The notes: generated by a model not told the origin, from the letters alone. A DNA stretch of 64,000 nucleotides from Palsa-883 sp963847615 (GCA_963847615.1 CAWKAN010000019.1:186001-250000), one strand, 5' to 3'; positions 52,919-63,407 are shown, counted from the first letter of the stretch. Numbers and translations: made by a program.

Positions 52919-52948
52919 GGCGGAATGCGCTACGCTGTTCCGCCCTAC
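52919..52948 (-). repeat. REP, right flank of the RAYT gene (inverted)
   Basis: Inverted 30-bp REP (GGCGGAATGCGCTACGCTGT...). It overlaps the last codon of zapE, so the TAG stop of zapE (52945-52947) lies inside the REP. Confidence 0.9.
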
Positions 52949-54126
52949 GTCAGGTGCGGCAAAGCCAGCCAGTCCTGGCTTTGCATCTCGTCCAACCGCG
53001 ACGCCGTGCGCTCGAACATCTTCGCATTCTCGCCGCGCATGTACAACCGGTCCGGCGGCGCGGCGGCCGAGGCGACCAGCTTCACCCGATGCTCGTACAG
53101 CGTATCGACCAACACGATGAAGCGCCGCGCCGCGTCGTAGTTGTCGGGCGACAGGCGCGGAATGCCGTCCAGGATCAGCGTGTGGTAGTGCGTCGCCAAT
53201 GCCAGGTAGTCGCCGGCCCCCAGCGCCGCGCCGCACAGCGCGGCAAAGTCGAACCGCGCCACCCCCTCGGCGGCCAACGGCACGGTGAACTTGCGCCCCA
53301 TCACCATCAGCGTCTCCGGATAGCCCGCCGCGCTGCCGGTCAGCTCGGCGAAGGCGCCATCCAGCGCGCGCTCGGCCCGCGCGTCGGCCGGCACGTGCCA
53401 GGTGGCCATGCCGCGCAGCCGGGCGCGGCGGAAATCCCGCCCCGCGTCCATCATCAGCACGTCCAGCCGGCGGTTCAGCAGCGTAATGAACGGCAAAAAC
53501 GCATCGCGCCCGGGCTGGCCCTTGAACAGGTCGTCCGGCCTGGTGTTGGAGGTGGCAACCACGACCACGCCACGCTCGAACAGCGCCTCGAACAGCCGGC
53601 TCAGGATCATGGCATCGGCGATGTCGTTCACCTGGAACTCGTCGAAGCACAGCAGCGCGGCCTCGGCGGCGAGGACGTCGGCCAGCGGCGGGATCGGATC
53701 GTCCCCGGCCGGATTTTTCCCCCGCCAGGCGTGGATGCGCAGGTGCACGTCCTGCATGAAGCGGTGGAAATGGGTGCGCCGCTTGCGCGCCAGGTCGGCG
53801 GCGGCGAAGAACAGGTCCATCAGCATCGATTTGCCGCGGCCGACCTCGCCGACCAGGTAAAGCCCGTTGGCGCCAGCCTCCGGCATCTCGTCGAGCGGCT
53901 TGCGCCGCAGCAGGCGCGCCAGCAGGAAGTGGCCGTTGCCGGCCGGCTGCGGCGACGCGTCGTAGCCGCGCAGCCGCCCCCACAGCGCCTGCAGCCGCTC
54001 GGCGGCCAGGGCCTGGGACGGGTCGGGCGCCAGCGCGCCGGCGCGCACCAGCGCGCGGTAGGCCGGCAGCGGGCCGCGCGCCGTCGGCACATCCGGGTTC
54101 ATCGTGTCCATCTCGCCGCGCGCCAT
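52945..54126 (-). CDS. zapE: AFG1-like ATPase, cell-division protein ZapE
   Basis: 393 residues. Walker A GLYLVGEVGRGKSMLMDLFF, Walker B AALLCFDEFQVNDIADAMIL, an ATSNTRPDDL sensor segment and FERTASRLDEMQSQDW at the C-terminus are characteristic of the AFG1/ZapE family. In E. coli ZapE associates with the Z-ring; the mitochondrial relatives assist protein turnover. ATG 54126 is preceded by GAGGGA at good spacing; ATG 54111 is an alternative. The C-terminal stop is supplied by a REP, so the last residues may be altered relative to homologues. Confidence 0.9.
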   Translation of the reverse strand: MARGEMDTMNPDVPTARGPLPAYRALVRAGALAPDPSQALAAERLQALWGRLRGYDASPQPAGNGHFLLARLLRRKPLDEMPEAGANGLYLVGEVGRGKSMLMDLFFAAADLARKRRTHFHRFMQDVHLRIHAWRGKNPAGDDPIPPLADVLAAEAALLCFDEFQVNDIADAMILSRLFEALFERGVVVVATSNTRPDDLFKGQPGRDAFLPFITLLNRRLDVLMMDAGRDFRRARLRGMATWHVPADARAERALDGAFAELTGSAAGYPETLMVMGRKFTVPLAAEGVARFDFAALCGAALGAGDYLALATHYHTLILDGIPRLSPDNYDAARRFIVLVDTLYEHRVKLVASAAAPPDRLYMRGENAKMFERTASRLDEMQSQDWLALPHLT

Positions 54127-54148
54127 AGCGCGTCCCTCGCCCGGCTTC

Positions 54149-54529
54149 AACGCAGCAAGGCCGGGGCTCCGCCCCGGACCCCGCCGGTGCATCTCCGCCA
54201 TAAATGGTACTACAACGTGTCGTACAGAAGGATTTTCTTCTGCCGCAGGAGATTATCCTGATGGTATGGGGCGTTGCCCCCCTGGACCCCCCACCAGAGG
54301 CGGAGCCTCTGGACTCCATGACTGGGAGTGTGGGGAGGGGAAGGGGGCGGGTGGGCGAGGCGACGGGGCGCCGTCCGGCAGGCCGGACGGCGCCCCGTCG
54401 CCTCGCCCACCCGCCCCCTTCCCCTCCCCACACTCCCAGTGAAGGGTTCCAAGGGCTCGCCCTTGGCGGGGATCCAAGGGGCAGCGCCCCTTGGTGGGGT
54501 CTGGGGCGAAGCCCCGGCCTTGCTGCGTT
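54149..54529. repeat. Large palindromic intergenic element, copy 4, with inserted AT-rich segment
   Basis: Outer inverted repeats of 20 bp (54149-54168 and 54510-54529) are perfect. The core 54321-54440 has 59-bp arms with a 2-nt loop; it equals copy 2 except for one base pair that changed on both arms (A:T to C:G). The second left hairpin is interrupted by about 83 bp (54185-54267) of distinctly AT-richer sequence absent from the other copies. Confidence 0.92.
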
Positions 54530-54539
54530 CGCCCGCGAC

Positions 54540-55091
<552 letters not shown>

Positions 55092-55118
55092 CGTCCTCCC
55101 CCCTGTTGCGCGATCCGG

Positions 55119-55349
55119 TCATCGCCGCAGCAACCAGGCGACCACGCTCAGCACGACCGACAGCACCACCGACACCACCAGGCCGCTTCCCAGCGGAGCG
55201 TAGAAGCTGAAACCCGGCCGCTCAATGCGGATGTCGCCCGGCAGGTGTCCCAGCCCCAGCCGGCCGAGCCAGGGCCACAGCAGGCCGGCCGCGAGCAGGA
55301 GCAGACCGAGCAGGATCAGCAGCGGGCGCACCTCTCGCAAGATAGGCAC
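55119..55349 (-). CDS. DUF2905 small membrane protein
   Basis: 76 residues with two membrane helices (LLILLGLLLLAAGLLWPWLG and GLVVSVVLSVVLSVVAWLL) joined by the family motif LGHLPGDIRIERPGFSFYAP. DUF2905 proteins are short inner-membrane proteins of unknown function. It lies 27 bp upstream of msrA on the same strand, so the two may be one transcript. Confidence 0.85.
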   Translation of the reverse strand: MPILREVRPLLILLGLLLLAAGLLWPWLGRLGLGHLPGDIRIERPGFSFYAPLGSGLVVSVVLSVVLSVVAWLLRR

Positions 55350-55589
55350 CCATCGCGCCAGCGCCAGCCCGCGGTCGGCCGGCCTCTGCCCCGCGGCGGG
55401 CCGGGAGGCGCCGCATGACGGACCGTGCCGCCCCGCCGGCGTTCGGCGAGCGCGCCTGCCGCCGCCAGCGTGCCGCCCGGCCCCAGCCGCCGCCCCGGAT
55501 CAGTTGCCCAAACCAGGTCCGGATCGCCGGAAAGCCGGCTGCCGCCGCCAGACCATCCCCGGCCGCGGGGCAACGCGGCCGGGCCGGCG

Positions 55590-57164
55590 TCACACCTTGG
55601 CGACGTTCCAGTAGAACAACGACGGGCCGGGGATGATGCCCTTCAGCTCCTTCCGGTAGGCGATCAGGCTGCGATACTGGCCGAGCGGGATCAGCGTCAC
55701 GTCCGCGACGATCAGCCGCTCCAGCTCCTTCCCGATCGCCTGGCGCTTCGCCGGGTCGGTCTGGTTTGCCCACGCCGCCCGCAGCTCCACCGCCTTTGGA
55801 TTGCACGGCCAGCCGTACCAGGCCTCGCCGCAGTTGCCGGCGAAGGTATCGAGCAGCGGATTGGCGATGCCGGTCAAGGTCGCATTGGTCACGAACAGGT
55901 TCCAGCCGCCCTGGCTGGTGGGCGCCTTCGAGGCCCGACGCCGCACCAGCGTGCTCCAATCCATCGCCTGCACATCGACCTTGGCGCCCATCGTGCGCAG
56001 CACGTCCGCGGTGACCAGCGCGGACGGGTGCAGCACCGCGTTGTCGGCCGGGTCCATCACCACCACCGGCGTGCCGTCGTAGCCGGAGCTCGCGAACAGC
56101 GCCTTGGCTTTCGCCGGATCGTACTGCGGCCAGCCCAGCGCCGCCTGCTCCGGGTCGCTCGCGGTGCAGCCGAACGCCGCGGCGCACTCGCGCGACGGCT
56201 CCTGGTCGCCTACGGTCGCCGCCAGAAAGGCCGACTGCTTCACCGCCATCATCAGCGCCTGCCGCGCCGCCAGCTTGTCGAACGGCGGCAGCAGATGGTT
56301 CAGCACCATGAACAGTTGATACCCGAGCGGATCGTTCGGCTCCACCACCACGCCGGCCGATTTGCGCAGCAGCGGAATCAGGTCCGGCGCCGGCAATTCG
56401 AGCAGATCGAACTCGCCGGTGATCAGCCCGCTCGTCGCGGTGCTGGCATCCGGCGTGTACAGCAATTCCACGCGATCGACCTTCACCACCTTGCCGCCCG
56501 CCGCCTGGCTCGCCGGTTCGCTACGGGGCACGTAGCCCGGGAACTTCTCGTAGACGACCTTCGATCCGGGCACCCACTCCTTGGTCACGAAGCGGAACGG
56601 GCCGGAGCCGATCACCTCCTTGATCTGCGTGTTCGGGTCGATCTGCGCCAGCCGTTCAGGCATCATGAACGGCACGTTGCTGTCGATCTTCCCCAGCGCG
56701 TCGATCACGAAGCCGACCGGCCGGGCGAGCGTCAGGCGGAAGCTGCGCTGGTCCAGCGCCGCCAGCCCGTCGGTCGCCGCCATCAGCGCGCGTCCCATGC
56801 CGTCCTTGGCACCCCAGCGGCGGATCGAGGCGACGCAGTCCGCGGCGCGCACCGGCGTGCCGTTATGCCATTCCAGGCCCGACCGCAACCGGAACGTATA
56901 GGTCTTGCCGTCGGCGCTGACCTCGTAGCCCTCCGCCATTTGCGGCTGCGGCTGGTTGGCCGCGTCCAGCGCGAACAGCGTGTCCCACACCATGTAGGCG
57001 TGGTTGCGGGTGATGTAGGCGGTGGTCCAGATCGGGTCGAGCACCTGCAGGTCGCCGATCGGGACGGAGCGGATCACGCTGGCGGCCCGGGCGCGGCGGG
57101 CGGTGCCGACAATCGCCGGTGCGACGATGCTTGCGGCGAGCAGGGTGCGGCGCGACAGCGGCAT
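55590..57164 (-). CDS. ABC transporter substrate-binding protein, peptide/nickel (SBP_bac_5) type
   Basis: 524 residues. A signal sequence MPLSRRTLLAASIVAPAIVG with a twin Arg precedes the mature domain. Conserved segments are LDPIWTTAYITRNHAYMVWD, TYTFRLRSGLEWHNGTPVRA, DCVASIRRWGAKDGMG, and VIGSGPFRFVTKEWVPG, as in DppA/OppA-family proteins. It binds a peptide or similar solute in the periplasm. No permease or ATPase genes are next to it. About 240 bp of unassigned sequence lie between its stop and the DUF2905 gene. Start ATG 57164. Confidence 0.9.
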   Translation of the reverse strand: MPLSRRTLLAASIVAPAIVGTARRARAASVIRSVPIGDLQVLDPIWTTAYITRNHAYMVWDTLFALDAANQPQPQMAEGYEVSADGKTYTFRLRSGLEWHNGTPVRAADCVASIRRWGAKDGMGRALMAATDGLAALDQRSFRLTLARPVGFVIDALGKIDSNVPFMMPERLAQIDPNTQIKEVIGSGPFRFVTKEWVPGSKVVYEKFPGYVPRSEPASQAAGGKVVKVDRVELLYTPDASTATSGLITGEFDLLELPAPDLIPLLRKSAGVVVEPNDPLGYQLFMVLNHLLPPFDKLAARQALMMAVKQSAFLAATVGDQEPSRECAAAFGCTASDPEQAALGWPQYDPAKAKALFASSGYDGTPVVVMDPADNAVLHPSALVTADVLRTMGAKVDVQAMDWSTLVRRRASKAPTSQGGWNLFVTNATLTGIANPLLDTFAGNCGEAWYGWPCNPKAVELRAAWANQTDPAKRQAIGKELERLIVADVTLIPLGQYRSLIAYRKELKGIIPGPSLFYWNVAKV

Positions 57165-57251
57165 CGGAACCTCCTTGTTGATCCTTACGAACCGTAGACA
57201 ATGGCAGGCGGCGCCGTCAAACTTGCCCCAGCCACCGCCGGGAGAGCCGCC

Positions 57252-58691
57252 ATGCCGAGCGTAACCTGCATTCGCAACGCCGCCTGCATTGTCGCCTGGG
57301 ACGCCGCGAACCGCCGGCACGCCTACCTGGCGGATGGCGACGTGGCCTTCGCCGGCGACTCGGTGGTCTTCGTCGGGCCGCACTACGAAGGTAGCGCAGA
57401 CACAACGATCGACGGGCGGCAACTGATGGTGATGCCCGGCCTGATCGACATCCATTCGCACCCCAGCACCGAGCCGTTCTTTCGCGGCGTGCGCGAGGAA
57501 CACGGTGTTCCGGCGATGTACATGACCGGCCTCTACGAACGTTCGGTCGCCTTCCGCCCGGACCTGGCGGCGCGCCAGGCCGGAAAGCAGGTGGCGTATT
57601 GCGAGATGCTGCTGTCCGGCATCACCACCGTGGCCGACCTGTCCGGCAACGACGACGGCTGGATCGACCTTGCGGCGCAGAGCGGGCTGCGCGTCTTCCT
57701 GGCGCCAAGCTACGCCTCGGCGCGGTGGGAAATGGACAATGGCTGGCAGCTCAAATACCGCTGGGACGCAGCCGCCGGGCGCCGCGGCTTCCATGCCGCA
57801 ATCGAACTGATCGAACAGGCCGCACGGCACCCGAGCGGGCGCCTGGGCGGCATCGTCTGCCCGGCGCAGATCGATACCTGCACCGAGGAGCTGCTGCGCG
57901 AGAGCTTCGCCGCGGCGCAGCAGAAAGCCCTGCCGCTGACCGTGCATTGCGCGCAGAGCGTCACCGAGTTCAACGAGATGGTCAGCCGGCACGGCAAGAC
58001 GCCGGTGCAGTTCGCGCGCGATCTCGGCATCCTGGCGCCGCGCACCATTCTGGGCCATGCGATCTTCATCGACGAGCACTCATGGGTGCGCTGGCACACG
58101 CACGAGGACCTGCGGATTCTCGCCGACACCGGAACGAACGTCGCGCACTGCCCGTCGCCCTTCGCGCGCTACGGCCACGCCCTCGAGGATTTTGGCCGCT
58201 ACCGTCGGGCCGGCGTCAATCTCGGCCTGGGCACCGACGTCGCCCCGCACAACCTGATCGAGGAGATGCGGCTCGCCGCGATCATGGCGCGGGTGGCGGC
58301 GCGCGACATCACGACGACGAGCACCGCCGCGCTGTTCCATGCCGCCACCGCCGGCGGCGCGGATGCGCTCGGCCGACCGGATCTCGGGCGGCTGGCGGCG
58401 GGCATGAAGGCCGATCTCGTGCTGGTCGATCTCGCCAACACCTGGATGCGCCCGGCGCGCGACCCGTTGCGCTCGTTGATCTTCACCGCCGCCGATCGCG
58501 CGGTGCAGACGGTTTACGTGCACGGCGCGAAGGTGATGGAGCGCGGGCGCGTGCTGACGATGGATCACGCGGGCGCGCTGGCGGCGGTGACCGAGGGCCA
58601 GCAGCGCATGCTGCGGGAGGCGCCATCGCACGATTGGGCCGGCCGCCAGGCCGACGAGATCGTGCCGCCCAGCCTTCCCGCGTGGCACTGA
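57252..58691 (+). CDS. Amidohydrolase-superfamily protein (TRZ/ATZ-like)
   Basis: 479 residues. The metal-binding HxH is in MPGLIDIHSHPSTEPFFRG; further ligands are expected at LTVHCAQSV, ILGHAIFIDEHSW and LGLGTDVAPHNL (Asp). The C-terminal LGRLAAGMKADLVLVDLANT is the small beta-domain typical of TRZ/ATZ/guanine-deaminase-like hydrolases. It probably deaminates or dechlorinates a cyclic amide or purine-like compound. ATG 57252 has GGGAGAG upstream. It is divergent from the peptide-binding protein gene over 87 bp, so import and hydrolysis of one nitrogen compound is a reasonable guess. Confidence 0.87.
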   Translation: MPSVTCIRNAACIVAWDAANRRHAYLADGDVAFAGDSVVFVGPHYEGSADTTIDGRQLMVMPGLIDIHSHPSTEPFFRGVREEHGVPAMYMTGLYERSVAFRPDLAARQAGKQVAYCEMLLSGITTVADLSGNDDGWIDLAAQSGLRVFLAPSYASARWEMDNGWQLKYRWDAAAGRRGFHAAIELIEQAARHPSGRLGGIVCPAQIDTCTEELLRESFAAAQQKALPLTVHCAQSVTEFNEMVSRHGKTPVQFARDLGILAPRTILGHAIFIDEHSWVRWHTHEDLRILADTGTNVAHCPSPFARYGHALEDFGRYRRAGVNLGLGTDVAPHNLIEEMRLAAIMARVAARDITTTSTAALFHAATAGGADALGRPDLGRLAAGMKADLVLVDLANTWMRPARDPLRSLIFTAADRAVQTVYVHGAKVMERGRVLTMDHAGALAAVTEGQQRMLREAPSHDWAGRQADEIVPPSLPAWH

Positions 58692-58750
58692 GCCGCCGGC
58701 GGAAAGATTGACCCGTCAGCGGAAGGATTGACCCGTCGGCGCCGCGCCCC

Positions 58751-58892
58751 CGTCATGCCGGCGCAGGCCGGCATCCACGACTTGCCTTCGTGCAGCAAGC
58801 ATAGTCGTGGATGCCGGCCCCCGGCCTTCGCCAAGGCAGGCTCCGCCGGCCCTCGGGCCGGCCTGCGGCCGGACCCGGGGGCCGCCATGACG
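58751..58892. repeat. CGTCATGCCGG-type intergenic foldback repeat, copy B
   Basis: Begins CGTCATGCCGGCGCAGGCCG and ends GGGGGCCGCCATGACG. The left half is mirrored by GTCGTGGATGCCGGCCCCCG, and the right half contains nested hairpins. Same family as the copy at 35585-35673. Confidence 0.75.
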
Positions 58893-59228
58893 ATGCGGGT
58901 ACGGCCGGAGGGTCGATCATTCGGCCGCCTGGTATGAGCCGCCGGCGCCGAACCGCCAGGCTGGCGGGGCCCGCCCCGCTTCACCCCCCGCCTCGCTTCA
59001 CCCTAGTGCGCCGTGTCGTTGATATTGCCTGGATGCATGCTCCAACGATGGTCAGTGATGGCGTCGCAAGCAAGCCGTGGCGTCGCCACGAGAGCGGTGA
59101 CGCAGATGACGAGTACCCCCTGCACCGTGATCCTCACCGGTTCAGCACAGTCCGGCCGTGGCTCGGAGTGGCTGCGATCGCCTGCGGCCTCGGCCCGCGT
59201 TGCGCGCTTGTGGCGCGGCAGGACAAGC

Positions 59229-59730
59229 AAGAATTTACCGCAGATGAAGCAAGGCGATGCACGCCGATGCACGCCGATGGGTCCGTGCGGTTCACCGGTC
59301 GTGCGCCACGCGTTTGGTCTCCTGGCGCGGCTTGGCGAAATCAACCAGCGGGCGGGGCTACGGGCCGGTCGCCTTGCGGTCATTGGCGCATGGCATCCGA
59401 CCCAAGGGGCAAGCAGCCGGGGCATGCGTGCGTCGTCCAGTGCTTTGACGGTGGTCAGCTCAACCGGAAGCGCGTCCTCGCCCCGCAGGTCCACGAAGTC
59501 GTCGCCGACCACCACGTTCCAGTAGTACACCCTGGCGGCACATTGTTGCACAACCGATAGACCAGCCGCACGAACTGCAAATGCCGACGCAGTCTCATGG
59601 ACCTTTTCCAGGAACCTGGCCCCAGGCGTATCGAGCACGCTGAACGCGCAGCCGATCACCTGCCCCGACAGATCATTCAGCACGGCGCCATCTGCGTGCA
59701 TCGCCTTGCTTCATCTGCGGTAAAATTCTT
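59229..59730. repeat. Inverted CGCAGATG repeats bracketing a GxxExxY remnant
   Basis: Left copy 59229-59263 and right copy 59694-59730 are inverted repeats sharing AAGAATTTACCGCAGATGAA followed by GCAAGGCGATGCACGC, with one extra T on the right. They flank the GxxExxY pseudogene exactly; the right copy overlaps its first codons. Confidence 0.85.
59292..59701 (-). pseudogene. GxxExxY-family protein, degraded
   Basis: From ATG 59701 the frame reads MHADGAVLNDLSGQVIGCAF, then GARFLEKVHETASAF, RAAGLSVVQQCAARV, VVVGDDFVDLRGEDALPVEL and VKALDDARM, an unmistakable GxxExxY protein (about 125 residues; named for G-x-x-E-x-x-Y, here with His in place of Tyr). After that the frame is lost; the expected C-terminus appears in another frame as LVDFAKPRQETKRVAHDR followed by a stop at 59292. 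At least one frameshift or deletion has occurred. The family has no settled function. Confidence 0.75.
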
Positions 59731-59737
59731 GGCTCAT

Positions 59738-59909
59738 ATGGCGTTGACTGTTGGACGGCCCCGTAGGGCGGAAAAGCGCAGCGCCTTCCGCCGTCGGACG
59801 GTGGCGGGAGATGTTGTTGGGGACGTCGGCAGATGCGAGCGGCTCGCCCGGCGGTGGCGGAAGGCGCTGCGCTTTTCCGCCCTACGGGCCGTCCAACAGT
59901 CAACGCCAT
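59738..59909. repeat. REP pair with extended inverted arms
   Basis: REPs at 59763-59792 and inverted at 59856-59885 are identical. The inversion extends 24-25 bp further outward (ATGGCGTTGACTGTTGGACGGCC), giving arms of 55 and 54 bp with a single 1-nt indel around a 63-bp spacer. A BIME-like structure of the same REP family as the RAYT flanks. Confidence 0.88.
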
Positions 59910-60234
59910 AAGAGCGAAATTCTTCCTTCGCGGTGCCGCGGACGGATGGTTACGGACGTGTTGATGCGCCTGCGATGCACCACATCGTAACCGGCCCGGA
60001 GAAGCCGAGGTGATGCAGCTCAAGCCCTGCGCACCTCCCACGCGCTCGCCCGTTCCTCGTGCGCCAGGCCTTTCCAGCGCCGGGATCAAGCCAAGGGAAA
60101 GCGGGCAGAATCTTTCCACAGCGGTACTGGTGCCCCGAGTTGCTCATAGTGCGCTTGTTCCGCGTCCGCCTGCGCCGTCGGTGGAGTACCGCAAGCGGAT
60201 CGCGAAATCGCCGCAGGGTCGGTGACGCAGGGCG

Positions 60235-63200
60235 CTAGGCTTCGTCGTGCACCGGCGCGGCGTTCGTCTTGGCGCCCTTGCGTTCCTCGAAGCGTTGCAG
60301 CACGACGAAGAACGACGGCACGAACAGCACCGCCAGGCAGGTCGAGGCGATCATGCCGCTCATCACCGAAAGCCCCAGCGAAACCCGCGCCGCGGCGCCG
60401 GCGCCGGTGGCCAGCACCAGCGGCACCACGCCCAGGATGAACGCGAACGAGGTCATCAGGATCGGCCGGAAGCGCGCCCGCGCCGCCTCGATCGCCGCCG
60501 TCACGATCGGCTCGTTGTGCAGCAGGCGTTTTTCGCGCGCCACCTCGACGATCAGGATCGCGTTCTTCGCCGCCAGCGCGATCAGCAGCACCAGGCCGAT
60601 CTGCGTGTACAGGTTGTTGGCGAGGCCGAGCGCGCTGAGCGTCAGCACCGGTCCCAGCAGCGCCAGCGGCACGGCGAGGATCACGCCGAGCGGGGCGATC
60701 CAGCTTTCGTACTGCCCGGCCAGGCACAGATACACCAGCAGCATGCCCAGGCCGAACACGAAGAAGATCTGTCCGCCGACGATCTTCTCCTGGTACGACA
60801 TGGCGGTCCATTCATAGCCGAACCCGGGCGGCAGCGTCTGGTCGGCGATCTCCTCCATGACGCCCAGCGCCTGGCCGGAGCTGAAACCGGTCGCCGGCAC
60901 CGCCGATGATCGTGGCCGACGGATACAGGTTGTACAGGCTGATCAACCCCGGTCCGACCGCGGGCTTGACCTGCACCAGCGCGCCCAGCGGGATCATCTT
61001 GCCGTCCTGGCTGCGCACCGACAGTTTCTCGATGTCGGAGGGGTGCAGCCGGTACTTCGCATCCGCCTGCACGTAAACCTGGAAGGTCAGGCCGAATTTG
61101 TTGATCTGGTTGACGTAGCTCGAACCGATATAGCCCGACAGCGCGGCAAACACGTCGCTGACCGGCACGTGCAGCGTCTCCGCCTTGACGCGATCCACCA
61201 CCACCTGGAGCTGCGGCACGTCGGCGCGGAACGGCGTGTTCAACCGGGCCAGCGCCGACTGCGACCGGCCGTCGGCGACGATGGCGCGGGTGACGCGCTG
61301 CAGCTTGTCGTAGTCGAAATTTCCGTCGCGCAATTCCACCTGCATGGTGAAGCCCGAGGCGTTGCCGATGCCCTGGATCGGCGGCGGCACCAGCACGAAG
61401 CCGACCGCGTCGGGCAGCTGGTCCAGCTCGCGCGACAGGTTGGCATAGATCGAGCGCAGGTCCTCGCCCTTCGCCTTGCCGCGCACGCTCCAGTCCTTGA
61501 GGATCACATAGACCGCGCCGGCATTGGACAGCGGGGCGCTGTTGTCCAGCACCGACATGCCGGCGATCTGGATGGTGTTCTCGACCCCCGGCGTGTTCAG
61601 CGCCATCTGCCCGACCTCGTCCAGCGCCGCCTGGGTGCGTTCCAGCGAGGCGGCATCGGGAAGCTGCACGCCGATGATCACGTAGCCCTGATCCTCGGTC
61701 GGGATGAACGCCGTGGGCAGCCGCGCGATGCCCCAGAAGCTGCCGATGGCCACCGCCAGCGCAATGATCACCATCAGCAGGCTGTGCCGCGCCATGCCGC
61801 CGATCAGCCGGGCGTAGGCGTTTTCCAGTCTGTCGTAGGCGCGGTTGAAGCCGCGATAGAACCAGTTGCGCTGCTCCGGCGGCACCGGGCGGCGCAGCCA
61901 CATGGCGCATTGCGTCGGCTTCAGCGTGGCGGCATTGACCGCGCTGATCACCGCCGTGGCGGCGATGACCAGGGCGAACTGCGCGTACATCTGCCCGGTC
62001 AGCCCGGGCAGGAAGGCGGCCGGGATGAACACCGACATCAGCACCAGGGTGATGCCGATGATCGGGCCGAACAGCTCGCCCATCGCCTTGATCGCGGCGT
62101 CGTGCCCGCTCATGCCCATCTCGATGTAGCGGGCGGAGCCTTCGACGATGACGATCGCGTCATCGACCACGATGCCGATCGCCAGGATGATGGCGAACAA
62201 GGTGGACAGGTTGACGGTGAAGCCGAGCGCGGCCATCGCGGCGAAGGCGCCGATGATCGTCACCGGCACGGTGGTGGCCGGCACCAGCATGGCGCGCCAG
62301 TCCTGCAGGAACACCAGGATGACGATCAGCACCAGCACCCCGGCCTCGACCAGCGTCTTGTAGACTTCATGGATCGAGGTCTTTACGAAGCCGGTGGTGT
62401 CGAACGGGATCGCATAGCTCATGTCCTGCGGAAACGCCTTGGACAGCTCGTCCATCTTGGCGCGCACCCGGCCGGCGACATCCAGCGCATTGGCGTCGGG
62501 CGACTGGTAGATGGCGATGCCCGCGGCCGGCTTGCCGTTCAGTTGGAACACCTGCGAATAGGTCTGCGCGCCCAGCTCCACCCGGCCGACGTCCTTCACC
62601 CGGACGAGCTGCCCGCCATTGGCGGACGCGGCCTTGATGATGATGTCGGCGAACTCGGCCGGGTCCGACAGCCGGCCCGCGACGTTCACGGTGTACTGGA
62701 AATCCTGGTTGGCCGGCGCGGGCGGCGTGCCGACCTGGCCGCCGGTGACCTGCTGGTTCTGCTGCTGGATCACCTTGATCACGTCGTCCGGCGTCAACCC
62801 CAAGGCATAGAGCTTTTGCGGATCGAGCCAGATGCGCATGGCGTACTGGCCGACGCCGAACACGTTCACGTTGCCCACGCCGGGCAGGCGGGCCAGCTCG
62901 TTGACCAGGTTGATGGTGGCGTAATTGCTCAGGTACAGGCTGTCGTGTTTGCTGTTGGACGACGTCAGGGTGACGATCTGCAGGATCGCGGTGGACTTCT
63001 GCTGCACCTTGACGCCCTGCGCCTGCACCGCCTGCGGCAGTTGCGCCATCGCGCTGGCCACCCGGTTCTGCACCAGGACCTGGGCGAAGTTCAGATCGGT
63101 GCCGATATTGAACGTGACGGTCAGGGCGTAGCTGCCGTCGCTGGCGCTGGTGGACTGCATGTAGAGCATGTGCTCCACGCCGTTCACCTGCTGCTCGATC

Positions 63201-63394
63201 GGCAGCGCAACGGTGTTCATCACGGTCTCGGCGCTGGCGCCCGGATAGCGCGTGGTGACCGAGATGGTCGGCGGCACCACATTGGGATATTGCGCCACCG
63301 GCAGGACATACAGCGCGACCGCGCCGATCAGCACGATGACGATCGCCAGCACGTTCGCCAGCACCGGCCGCTCGATGAAGAATTTCGAGATCAT
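60235..63394 (-). pseudogene. RND multidrug efflux permease (AcrB/MexB-like), frameshifted by one base
   Basis: From ATG 63394 (MISKFFIERPVLANVLAIVI) the frame encodes a normal HAE1-family RND pump: the AQYPNVVPPTISVTTRYPGA porter start, GIVVDDAIVIVEGSARYIEM (TM4 proton-relay Asp pair) and so on, to LYNLYPSATIIG. There the homologous continuation (VPATGFSSGQALGVMEEIAD) is one base out of phase; a surplus C on the plus strand at about 60901 explains it. The second part runs to the stop at 60235 and includes ALAAKNAILIVEVAREKR. Repaired length is about 1052 residues. Sequence error or recent inactivation. Confidence 0.88.
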
Positions 63395-63407
63395 CGCGTG
63401 CCCGCCG

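Larger units (their letters stand above)
58692..60234. other. 1.5-kb intergenic region filled with repeat remnants
   Basis: Contains, in order: tandem GGCGGAAAGATTGACCCGTC-like words, the CGTCATGCCGG foldback repeat, an end-like sequence at 58907-58934, a degraded GxxExxY gene bracketed by inverted CGCAGATG repeats, a REP pair with 54-bp arms, and about 320 bp (59910-60234) in which I recognise nothing. Confidence 0.65.

Noticed and set aside
54204..54310. Short protein encoded by the AT-rich insert in palindromic element copy 4 (start at 54204)
   Set aside because: The frame runs on into the GC-rich repeat modules, has no ribosome-binding site, and shows no motif.
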